Source of the DNA: Gaiellasilicea sp037721555
Lineage (GTDB): Bacteria; Actinomycetota; Thermoleophilia; Gaiellales; Gaiellaceae
Reading direction: 5' to 3'
Assembly (NCBI GenBank): GCA_037721555.1
Contig: JBBJOI010000008.1
Span: forward strand, 1 to 64,000
DNA length: 64,000 nucleotides
In this document: positions 1-6,548 of the stretch, one piece after another
Layout: every line of letters begins with the position of its first letter
Numbering within the stretch: the first letter of the stretch is position 1
Position numbers and translations under genes: made by a program
Notes under the pieces: generated by a model
Told to the model about the DNA's origin: nothing
The model's input: only the letters and a program-made list of their open reading frames with translations
Databases searched by the model: none

Positions 1-55
1 CCTAGGTCACCACCCTTTCAAGGTGGCTGCACGGGTTCGAATCCCGTTGGGGGCA
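1..55 (+). tRNA. tRNA-Glu (TTC), 3' part only
   Basis: The 5' end lies outside the window. The anticodon stem CCACC/GGTGG (10-14, 22-26) closes a loop with anticodon TTC at 17-19. The T-arm is ACGGG-TTCGAAT-CCCGT (31-47), the acceptor 3' strand is TGGGGGC (48-54) and the discriminator base is A55. No CCA is encoded. The visible part matches actinobacterial tRNA-Glu. Confidence 0.93.
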
Positions 56-93
56 TCCCGCACCGCTGTCTCTGGGTTCGCGTGGGGCCAGCA

Positions 94-201
94 AGCAACG
101 ACTTCAGTGATCACGAGTTCATGTACAGCGGGAGCTTTCACGACCCCGATGGTCACTTCTGGGAGGTTCTCTGGATGGATCCGAGCGCGACAGAGGGCTA
201 G
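94..201 (+). pseudogene. C-terminal remnant of a VOC/glyoxalase-superfamily protein
   Basis: The frame ending at TAG 199-201 encodes about 35 residues including FMYSGSF, HDPDGHFWEV and LWMDPSA. This is the closing strand and C-terminal signature of bacterial VOC-family (glyoxalase/bleomycin-resistance-like) proteins, with the usual DPDGH..EV metal-site region. No plausible start or N-terminal half precedes it, because the tRNA-Glu gene ends at 55. The first half was therefore lost, and the left breakpoint lies between about 56 and 94. The fragment is too short to function. Family recognition comes from motif memory, not a search. Confidence 0.6.
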
Positions 202-234
202 GCTGCGGATGCGTATGGCATCCTGATCGCTGCG

Positions 235-307
235 GGGCGGTTAGCTCAGTTGGGAGAGCGCCTGGCTTACACCCAGGAGGTCGTAGGTTCGAACCCTGCA
301 CCGCCCA
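235..307 (+). tRNA. tRNA-Val (TAC)
   Basis: The full cloverleaf is readable. The acceptor arms are GGGCGGT (235-241) and ACCGCCC (300-306), and the D-arm GCTC..GAGC follows. The anticodon stem CCTGG/CCAGG closes loop CTTACAC with anticodon TAC, and the T-arm is GTAGG-TTCGAAC-CCTGC. The discriminator is A307, and no CCA is encoded. Confidence 0.96.
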
Positions 308-439
308 TGTTGACCCGCTTGGTACGGCTTCCGGCTTCACCAGGCGGGTCGTGCTCGTCCGTTAGCTCGTGTCCCGCTGGACGCGCATCACAAACAGAGT
401 CCGCTACCTGGTCGTGCGGCTACGTCGGACAGACGCGTG

Positions 440-480
440 GTGGAGGGGCGGCACCTGGCCGCCCCTCCACTTCCCCCTTT
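440..480. terminator. Strong stem-loop after tRNA-Val
   Basis: A perfect 12-bp inverted repeat (GTGGAGGGGCGG, 440-451; CCGCCCCTCCAC, 459-470) closes a 7-nt loop. A pyrimidine tract with a short T run (471-480) follows on the plus strand. It sits between tRNA-Val and the 3' end of the minus-strand haloperoxidase remnant, so it could end transcription from either side. The stretch 308-439 shows no gene. Confidence 0.6.
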
Positions 481-503
481 GTCACGCGCCGCGCCCGCGC
501 CCT

Positions 504-818
504 TCAGTCGCCATCGCCGTCGCCTGCAATCCAGTTGTCGCCGGCGCCGGCGTGGATGAGCCGCAGAGCCCGGTTGACGACCCGGTCAGCGATCTTCTCG
601 CCGTGTCTCGTCCCCGTTTCGACCGCGTCGCGGAAGTGGAAGCCGACGTAGATGCGGGAGACCGCGTTTTCGTCGGCCGCATCGGAGAAGGTCGTGAAGT
701 GACGCAGGGTCGGCGACGCTTCGGTGCAGGTCTGTCCCGCGGGCAGCGTGAAGCTGCAGACCGAGAAGCCGATCCTGTCGGTGCCGAAGAACCGCTTCAG
801 GACCTGCGCCGCGGCACC
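504..818 (-). pseudogene. C-terminal remnant of a vanadium-dependent haloperoxidase / PAP2-type phosphatase
   Basis: The minus-strand frame ending at 504 encodes GAAAQVLKRFFGTDRI, then SFTLPAG, then FSDAADENAVSRIYVG and FHFRDAVETG. These are the typical C-terminal blocks of vanadium haloperoxidase-like PAP2 proteins: a helix after the SGH motif, then the SRI[YW].G.HF vanadate-site helix. The catalytic SGH segment that should precede GAAA is unrecognisable (PQGSPRVR instead), and the N-terminal two thirds are absent. Upstream of about 818 the DNA belongs to an unrelated plus-strand remnant, so the gene is broken there. The family assignment is fairly sure and non-function is likely. Confidence 0.6.
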
Positions 819-819
819 T

Positions 820-1236
820 CGCACCCTCGGCGACCCTTGGGGGATCTCCCATTCCTGCTCGTGGCTCGCGTACGTGCTGCTGGAACTGGACGACCTCGAT
901 GCATCCCGGCGACTCGTCGCTGAGAGCGTCGAGATCGGGCAGCAGACCGGCGACCGGCCGGGGCTCGTCCTGAACCTCGAGATCAGTGCAGGGCTCGCGT
1001 CCGGGGACGGCTTCCGCACGCGCGCTGCCCGTTTGTACGCGTGCGGGAAACGTTCTCCGCGAGTCGGTCGGCAAACATCCGACCGAAGTTCGCTGGCCGA
1101 CCCCGCGCTGCAGGTCGGCCGTCTACGCTCAGCGCTTGGCGAGGAGGCGTTCGCCCGCGTCTGGGCGCAGGGACGGGCGATGACAGTGGGCGACTCGCTC
1201 GCCTATGCGCTGGAACAGGATGCCCTGAAGGAGTGA
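820..1236 (+). pseudogene. C-terminal remnant of a TPR-containing ATPase/LuxR-type regulator
   Basis: The frame ending at 1236 begins to look like protein at about 820 (GDPWGISHSCSWLAYVLLE). It continues through a TPR helix pair (DLDASRRLVAESVEIG, GDRPGLVLNLE) to a C-terminus ALGEEAFARVWAQGRAM..SLAYAL. That tail is diagnostic of large actinobacterial predicted ATPases of the adenylate-cyclase/LuxR signalling type, which normally reach 900-1100 residues. Only about 135 residues survive. The join to the haloperoxidase remnant at about 818 is abrupt, which points to a deletion or rearrangement breakpoint. Some inner residues are already unlike the family. Confidence 0.55.
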
Positions 1237-1274
1237 CCTGAATCCCTCTTTAGAGGAATGGTGGAGGGAGCGAG

Positions 1275-1712
1275 CTACCGCCCGTCCTCTGAGCCTGTGC
1301 GTGACGTCAAGCTCGTCGCCGCGACGAGGGCGCGGCCGAGAGGTGTCTGCAGCGTCGGCGGCTCGGCGGGACGTCCGAGCTTCACGTTCTCCGCAAAGCG
1401 CTCGTAGCGTTGCGCTTCGCCGGGATTCGCTCGCTTCCAGCGCTCGTAGAGGTTTGCGTCGCGCACCTGGCGCTCGAACTCGCTCGACAGAATCACCCCG
1501 GACGGAATCTCGGTTCCAAGCTCTCGCAGGGGAAGCTCGGTCGTGCGGCCGAAGCCCGTCGAGACCACGTACACGGTCAGGCCGAGCAGGACGACGGCGA
1601 CAGCACCCCACATCTTCACCGCGGAGGGCACCCGAGTGCGCCACCACCACGGCCAGAAGCCGAATTCCCGCCAATGTTCCCGTATCACGAGCCCCCTCAG
1701 CCGACCTGTCAC
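1275..1712 (-). CDS. Hypothetical single-pass membrane protein, 145 aa
   Basis: The start is GTG at 1712; a second GTG at residue 9 is possible. The N-terminus is rich in W and basic residues (FWPWWWRTR). One clear transmembrane helix follows at about residues 33-53 (MWGAVAVVLLGLTVYVVSTGF), then a hydrophilic, probably external, domain of about 90 residues with charged helices (ERWKRANPGEAQRYERF). No catalytic motif is visible and I do not recognise the family. It is divergent from the lytic transglycosylase with about 140 bp between them. Codon use is ordinary for the window, which supports a real gene. Confidence 0.55.
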   Translation of the reverse strand: MTGRLRGLVIREHWREFGFWPWWWRTRVPSAVKMWGAVAVVLLGLTVYVVSTGFGRTTELPLRELGTEIPSGVILSSEFERQVRDANLYERWKRANPGEAQRYERFAENVKLGRPAEPPTLQTPLGRALVAATSLTSRTGSEDGR

Positions 1713-1855
1713 GAACGGCGCTTGTCGAACGGATCAATCTCAGGGTGGCTCATCCTCCCCCACTCGTCAAGGTGTGGGCGCGCGGACGCGACGACGCGAG
1801 CCTCGGCCGATCACGGCAGGAGGTTCGCTGTCTGTGCAGAACCAGGGTCCTCCGG

Positions 1856-2899
1856 ATGCGTCTACGCGTTCTACTGGCCCTTGCGGCGGCCGCCCTCGCA
1901 CTTGCTGCGCCGGTGTCGGCTGCCAACCCGCAGCTCGCCGGGCTGCAGGTCGCTCTGCGCGCGTACGGCTTCTATCTCGGGCCGATCGATGGGGTCTCGG
2001 GCCGCGGAACGGCGGATGCCATCCGCGCCTTCCAGCGCTCGAGCCGGCTGCCGGTCGACGGGATTCCCGGTGGCTCGACGCGGCGCGCACTCGGTCGTCT
2101 CGGGGGGCCGCTGTACGGCGAGCGGACGCTGCGGAGCGGGCGCGTCGGTTGGGACGTCTCCGTGCTCCAGTTCCTGCTCGCTCGGCACGGGATCGGCAGA
2201 GTGATCGACGGTTACTTCGGTCGTGAGACTGCCGCCGCAGTCCGTCGCTTCCAACGGCGCGCCGGCATCGCCGTCGACGGAATCGCCGGTCCGCAGACGC
2301 TCGGGGTGCTCGAGGGCGCGAAGGCGAGGGAAGGAATGCGGGTCGCCCGGTATGTCGTCCGGGAGGGCGACTCGTTGGCAGTGATCGCCGAGCGGCACAG
2401 CACGACGATCCCGGCGCTCGCTCGTGCGAACAAGCTCGATCCGGCGCGGCCGCTGCCGATCGGCGCGAAGCTGCGTATCCCCACCCGCGTGCGTGCGCCA
2501 CTCGCCGCCCCTCCCTCCGCCGTGCGCGATCTGATCAGCAACACGGCGCGACGAAACGGCGTCGACCCGGAGCTTGCCCGCGCGGTCGCGTGGATGGAGT
2601 CGGGCTTCCAGCCGCACGTCGTCTCGCACGCGGGCGCCCTCGGAGTGATGCAGGTGACCCCGCCGACCTGGGATTTCGTCGAGACGGTGGTGCTCGGCCG
2701 GAACGTTGCCAGGACCACCGAGGGCAACATCACGGTTGGAGTCGTGTTCCTCCGGCACCTCTTGCGTGAGTTCCGCGGCGACGAGCGCCTTGCGCTCGCG
2801 GCCTACTATCAGGGCGCCAAAGCGGTCCGCGAACGAGGGCTCTTCGACGAGACCCGAACGTACGTCGAGGCAGTGCGCTCGCTCAAAGGACGCGTCTGA
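1856..2899 (+). CDS. Secreted lytic transglycosylase with two PG-binding domains and LysM, 347 aa
   Basis: It cleaves peptidoglycan outside the membrane. It has a signal peptide (1-23, cut near VSAANP), two peptidoglycan-binding_1 domains (about 25-80 and 93-152, each ending in an FQRR/FQRS..VDGI.G motif) and a LysM domain (166-209, YVVREGDSLAVIAERH). A Slt/goose-lysozyme-like domain (223-345) carries the ES motif (MESGF, Glu248) followed by GALGVMQVTPPTW. The start at 1856 is chosen because the signal peptide begins there; no good ribosome site precedes it at normal spacing. Its stop overlaps the next gene's presumed CTG start by 4 bp. Confidence 0.93.
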   Translation: MRLRVLLALAAAALALAAPVSAANPQLAGLQVALRAYGFYLGPIDGVSGRGTADAIRAFQRSSRLPVDGIPGGSTRRALGRLGGPLYGERTLRSGRVGWDVSVLQFLLARHGIGRVIDGYFGRETAAAVRRFQRRAGIAVDGIAGPQTLGVLEGAKAREGMRVARYVVREGDSLAVIAERHSTTIPALARANKLDPARPLPIGAKLRIPTRVRAPLAAPPSAVRDLISNTARRNGVDPELARAVAWMESGFQPHVVSHAGALGVMQVTPPTWDFVETVVLGRNVARTTEGNITVGVVFLRHLLREFRGDERLALAAYYQGAKAVRERGLFDETRTYVEAVRSLKGRV

Positions 2900-3631
2900 G
2901 CGAAGCGGAGCACTGGGCGGCGCGAGCTCGCTCGTTCGGTGCCGCCGCCGAGACGTACGAGCGGGCGCGGCCGCTCTATTCCGGAGGCTGCCGTTCGGTG
3001 GCTTGTGGGGGACGAGCCGCTTCGCGTGCTCGACCTCGGAGCGGGCACGGGGAAGCTGACCCGGACGCTCGTCGCACTCGGGCATGACGTCGTTGCTGTC
3101 GAGCCTTCTGCGCCGATGCTCGCGCAGCTGCGGCGGGCTCTTCCCCACGTGGAGGCCCTGGAGGGAGGTGCTGAGGCGATTCCGGTCGCCGACGCCCGCG
3201 CCGACGCGGTCCTCGCCGGGCAGGCGTTCCACTGGTTCGACCCGACGCGGGCACTCCCGGAGATCCAGCGCGTCCTATGCCCGGCCGGCGTTCTCGGCGT
3301 CGTCTGGCACGTTCTCGACGAGGCACAGCTGTTCGTCCGTCGCCTCAACGACCTGCTGCCGTCGTCCCAGGGAAGTGAAGAGCCGGCAGCGGCGATCGCG
3401 GCGAGCGAGCTCTTCGGCTCCGTGGAGGAGGCGCACTTTCCCTGGGAGCGCCGCGTCGATCGAGACGCCTTCGTCGACAACGTCAGCACCCAGTCGTCCG
3501 TCGCGACTCTGCCCCCCGCGGAGCGGGCGAGGGTGCTCGCCGCGGTCGGCGAGCTGTGGGATGCCGAGGCAGGGACCGAGGGCCTCGGGCTGGCGTACGT
3601 CGCCTACGCCTACCGTGCAGAGCGCCATTAG
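2896..3631 (+). CDS. Class I SAM-dependent methyltransferase with an apparent +1 frameshift near the N-terminus
   Basis: The main frame (stop TAG 3629-3631) carries motif I (LRVLDLGAGTGKLT), an acidic residue after strand 2 (VVAVEPS) and the typical FHWFD segment, so it is a type 11-like methyltransferase. The family's usual N-terminus (SEAEHWAARARSFGAAAETY, then ERARPLY) is present in a different frame starting at 2896. The two frames join cleanly if one T near 2978-2982 is an extra base, giving RPLY-PEAAVRW. The upstream frame has no ATG/GTG; it begins at CTG 2896, overlapping the transglycosylase stop (CTGA). This is either a sequencing error, a real frameshift, or a shorter protein starting at GTG 2939. 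Substrate is unknown. Confidence 0.8.
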
Positions 3632-3680
3632 GGACGTGTCCCAGGGACTGTCCCTGGGAACGTCCCTGGGGAAGCGTCCC
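3631..3680. repeat. Nested palindromic element between convergent genes (likely bidirectional terminator)
   Basis: The core 3639-3659 is a perfect 21-bp palindrome (TCCCAGGGAC-T-GTCCCTGGGA). It is flanked by further GGGAC/GTCCC units, giving several alternative hairpins. It lies exactly between the methyltransferase stop and the convergent aceA stop, which suits a terminator. An 18-nt core recurs at 22128-22145 inside a coding region, and an 11-nt unit recurs at 55664-55674, so it may be a dispersed REP-like family. Confidence 0.65.
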
Positions 3681-3685
3681 GAAGG

Positions 3686-4996
3686 TCAGACCGCCGTGGT
3701 GGCGCCGTTGGCGTCCGGCGCGAACTGCGCCTCCTCGGTCGAGCCCGTGAGCGCGAGCGTCGAGCTCTGACCGCCCGAGACGGTGCGGGCGACGTCGTCG
3801 AAGTAGCCGGCGCCGACCTCGCGCTGGTGACGCGTCGCCGTGTAGCCGGCCTCCTCGAGCTCGAACTCCCGCTCCTGGAGCCGCACGTAAGCGCTCATCC
3901 CGTCCGTCGCATAGCCGCGCGCAAGCTCGAACATCGACTCGTTGAGCGCGTGGAAGCCCGCGAGCGTGATGAACTGGAAGCGGTAGCCCAACATCCCGAG
4001 CTCGCGCTGGAAGCTGGCGATCGTGTCGTCGTCGAGGTGCCGCTTCCAGTTGAATGAGGGCGAGCAGTTGTAGGCGAGCAGCTTGCCCGGGAACTCCGCA
4101 TGAATCGCCTCTGCGAACTCCCGCGCCTCGGAGAGGTCGGGCGTCGAGGTCTCCATCCAGACGAGGTCGGCGTACGGTGCGTAGGCGAGGCCGCGGGCGA
4201 TCGCCGCCTCAATGCCCGCGCGGACGCAGAAATACCCCTCCGCCGTGCGCTCGCCGGTGACGAAGGCGGCATCGCGCTCATCGACATCGCTCGTCAGCAG
4301 CGTCGCCGCGTCGGCATCCGTCCTGGCGACGACCAGGGTCGGCACACCAAGGACGTCGGCGGCGAGGCGCGCTGCGAGGAGGGTGCGGATGAACTGCCCC
4401 GTTGGTACGAGCACCTTGCCACCGAGGTGACCGCACTTCTTCTCGGATGCGAGTTGATCCTCGAAGTGCACGGCTGCCGCGCCGGCTTCGATCATGCCTT
4501 TCATCAGCTCGAACGCGTTCAGAGGCCCTCCGAAGCCGGCCTCGGCGTCGGCGACGATCGGCACGAGCCAGTCCGTTTCGCTGCCGCCCTCGGACCACTC
4601 GATCTGGTCGGCGCGCAGGAGCGCGTTGTTCAGGCGCCGCACCATCGCCGGCACGCTGTTCGCCGGGTAGAGGCTCTGGTCGGGATAGACCTGCGTCGCC
4701 AGGTTTCCGTCCGCGGCCACCTGCCAGCCCGAGAGGTAGATGGCCTTCAGGCCCGCCTTCACCATCTGCACCGCCTGACCGCCGGTGAGTGCCCCGAGCG
4801 TCGGCACGTACTCCTCTTCGTGGAGCAGGCTCCACAGCCGCTCGGCTCCGCGACGCGCGAGCGTATGCTCGATCGGCACGCTCCCCCGAAGCCGGATCAC
4901 GTCCTCCGCCGCGTAGTTGCGCTCGATTCCCGTCCAGCGGGACTCGGTCCATTCGGCGGTGAGCTCGACGGATTGCTTGGCTGCGCTCGCGTTCAT
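3686..4996 (-). CDS. aceA: Isocitrate lyase, 436 aa
   Basis: It cleaves isocitrate to glyoxylate and succinate, the first glyoxylate-shunt step, in the cytoplasm. The signature KKCGH is at residues 186-190 with catalytic Cys188. Other family blocks are WQVAADGN, YPDQSLYP, PIVADAEAGFGG, HFEDQ and NCSPSFNW. The length is normal for bacterial AceA (about 430). The ATG at 4996 has an AGGGGG-type ribosome site about 7 nt upstream. It is divergent from a LysR-type regulator across 110 bp of unusually AT-rich DNA, so that regulator is a likely controller. No malate synthase gene is in the window. Confidence 0.97.
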   Translation of the reverse strand: MNASAAKQSVELTAEWTESRWTGIERNYAAEDVIRLRGSVPIEHTLARRGAERLWSLLHEEEYVPTLGALTGGQAVQMVKAGLKAIYLSGWQVAADGNLATQVYPDQSLYPANSVPAMVRRLNNALLRADQIEWSEGGSETDWLVPIVADAEAGFGGPLNAFELMKGMIEAGAAAVHFEDQLASEKKCGHLGGKVLVPTGQFIRTLLAARLAADVLGVPTLVVARTDADAATLLTSDVDERDAAFVTGERTAEGYFCVRAGIEAAIARGLAYAPYADLVWMETSTPDLSEAREFAEAIHAEFPGKLLAYNCSPSFNWKRHLDDDTIASFQRELGMLGYRFQFITLAGFHALNESMFELARGYATDGMSAYVRLQEREFELEEAGYTATRHQREVGAGYFDDVARTVSGGQSSTLALTGSTEEAQFAPDANGATTAV

Positions 4997-5061
4997 GCTG
5001 CCCCCTGTGGCTCGATATTCCTGTGATCATGAACCTTGATGAGGATCCTTGTATATGGCAA

Positions 5062-5081
5062 ATCGAAGACCTAGATTCGAT
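5062..5081. promoter_or_regulatory. Inverted repeat in the aceA-lysR intergenic region (candidate operator)
   Basis: ATCGAA-N8-TTCGAT is a perfect 6-bp inverted repeat in the AT-rich divergent spacer. LysR proteins often bind dyads placed like this. On the minus strand TTGACT (5107-5102) and TATAGA (5086-5081), spaced 15 nt, are a possible aceA promoter that the dyad would overlap. The dyad is seen in the sequence; the regulator assignment is inferred. Confidence 0.4.
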
Positions 5082-5094
5082 CTATAAATCTCGT

Positions 5095-5100
5095 TAATAT
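5095..5100 (+). promoter_or_regulatory. -10 element TAATAT for the lysR-type gene, leaderless arrangement
   Basis: TAATAT lies exactly 6 nt before the ATG at 5107. Transcription from it would begin at or next to the A of the start codon. No ribosome site is present. It is one of several TANNNT-N6-start cases in this window. Confidence 0.5.
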
Positions 5101-5106
5101 CAGTCA

Positions 5107-6003
5107 ATGCTGCTGACTCAGCTCGATGCGTTCCTCACGGTCGCCGAGCTCCGCTCCGTCAGCGAGGCCGCCGCCGTTCTCTACGTCACGCAGCCCGCGC
5201 TGACGACCAGGATCAAGAACCTCGAGCGGGAGCTCGGCGTCGCCCTCTTCGCGCGCACGTCCCGCGGAATGCGCCTGACGGCTGAGGGACGTGCGTTCCG
5301 ACCGCACGCGCAGCGTGCGCTGCGAGAGCTCTCGGACGGTCGGCAACTCTTGCGCGAACGACGCGAAGGCGGCGTCGGAGAGCTGCTCGTCGGTGCTGCT
5401 CCCGCGATCTCGACCTACGTGCTCCCGCTTGTGCTGCGGCGCTTTCAGGTGGCCTTCCCGAACATCCACCTGATCGTCCGTACGGGACATTCCGAGGAGA
5501 TCCTCGAGCTCGTTCTCCGCGAGCAAGTCCATGTCGGCCTCGTGCGCGAGCTTCCGCACCAGGCAACCTCGAGCCGCCCGCTCTACGAGGACGAGATCGT
5601 GCTCGTCGTCAACGCGGAGCATCGCTTCGCCGACACGTCGTCGATCCGCGTCACGGAGCTCGGGCACGAGCGGTTGATCCTGTTCGACCGCACCTCGAGC
5701 TACTTCGTGCTCACGAGTGCCTTCTTCCGCGAGGCAGGGATCGTCCCGCGCGGCGTGATGGAGCTCGACAACGTGGACGCGACGAAGAAGATGGTCGAGC
5801 ACGGCCTGGGGATCGCGTTCCTGCCCTACACCGCGGTGCGCGCGGAGCTGGCTGCCCAGACGCTGCGCGAGGTCGCGATCGAGGGCTACGAGCCGGTGCG
5901 TCGGCAGATCGTGGCGATCCGCCGGCGAGACGGCGTCGTCCCGGAGGGGCTCGTCGAGGGCCTGCTCGCGGCGATCAGCCCCGACGAGCTCGAGCGGCGC
6001 TAG
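5107..6003 (+). CDS. LysR-family transcriptional regulator, 298 aa
   Basis: It has an N-terminal winged helix-turn-helix (residues 1-60: LDAFLTVAELRSVSEAAAVL, then YVTQPALTTRIKNLERELG and LFAR). A periplasmic-binding-like effector domain (about 90-295) opens with ELLVGAAPAIS. The length is typical of LysR proteins. It is divergent from aceA, which makes glyoxylate-shunt control the best guess (compare GlxR/RamB-type control in other actinobacteria, which uses other families). The effector is unknown. The start is fixed by the HTH, which begins immediately (MLLTQLDAF). Confidence 0.93.
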   Translation: MLLTQLDAFLTVAELRSVSEAAAVLYVTQPALTTRIKNLERELGVALFARTSRGMRLTAEGRAFRPHAQRALRELSDGRQLLRERREGGVGELLVGAAPAISTYVLPLVLRRFQVAFPNIHLIVRTGHSEEILELVLREQVHVGLVRELPHQATSSRPLYEDEIVLVVNAEHRFADTSSIRVTELGHERLILFDRTSSYFVLTSAFFREAGIVPRGVMELDNVDATKKMVEHGLGIAFLPYTAVRAELAAQTLREVAIEGYEPVRRQIVAIRRRDGVVPEGLVEGLLAAISPDELERR

Positions 6004-6077
6004 AGCGAGTTTGAGCTATGTCAGCGATCTCGCTCGGGCCATGGTGACGATGCCCGCCCTCGCCATGAACCCTACGC

Positions 6078-6083
6078 TACGGT
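6078..6083 (+). promoter_or_regulatory. -10 element TACGGT for the cyclophilin gene, leaderless arrangement
   Basis: TACGGT is followed by exactly 6 nt and then ATG 6090, with no ribosome site. An overlapping TACGCT (6073-6078) is an alternative. Confidence 0.4.
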
Positions 6084-6089
6084 GCTCGC

Positions 6090-6548
6090 ATGACACAGGC
6101 AACGCTTCACACCAGCGAAGGCCCCATCGAGATCGAGCTCTTCCCGAACGAGGCGCCGAAGACGGTCGAGAACTTCACCAAGCTCGCGGGCGAGGGATTC
6201 TACGACGGACTCGGCTTCCACCGCGTGATCCCCGACTTCATGATCCAGGGCGGGTGTCCTGAGGGCACCGGCACCGGCGGTCCCGGCTACCAGTTCGAGG
6301 ACGAGTTCAACGACCACAAGGTCGAGCGCGGCGCGCTGGCGATGGCGAACTCGGGCCCAGGCACGAACGGGAGCCAGTTCTTCATCGTCACCACCGAGGC
6401 CGCGCCGTGGCTCGATGGCAAGCACACGGTGTTCGGCAAGGTGACGGGCGGCCAAGAGGTCGTCAACAGGATCGCCGAGGTCGACCGCGACTCACGCGAC
6501 AGGCCGCGGGCGCCGATCACGATCGACCGCGTCGCGCTCTCCTCCTAG
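6090..6548 (+). CDS. Cyclophilin-type peptidyl-prolyl cis-trans isomerase, 152 aa
   Basis: It catalyses prolyl bond isomerisation during protein folding. It is a single cyclophilin domain with catalytic Arg in FHRVIPDFMIQGG, then GTGTGGPGYQFEDEF, LAMANSGPGTNGSQFFI and the Trp in APWLDGKHTVFG. There is no signal peptide, so it is cytoplasmic. The length fits the short bacterial form. Its last codons overlap the convergent DUF4032 gene by 4 bp. Confidence 0.96.
   Translation: MTQATLHTSEGPIEIELFPNEAPKTVENFTKLAGEGFYDGLGFHRVIPDFMIQGGCPEGTGTGGPGYQFEDEFNDHKVERGALAMANSGPGTNGSQFFIVTTEAAPWLDGKHTVFGKVTGGQEVVNRIAEVDRDSRDRPRAPITIDRVALSS

Noticed and set aside
119..340. Minus-strand open frame across tRNA-Val
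   Set aside because: Its translation (GSNLRPPGCKPGALPTELTAPQ-like) is the well-known artefact of reading a tRNA gene backwards.
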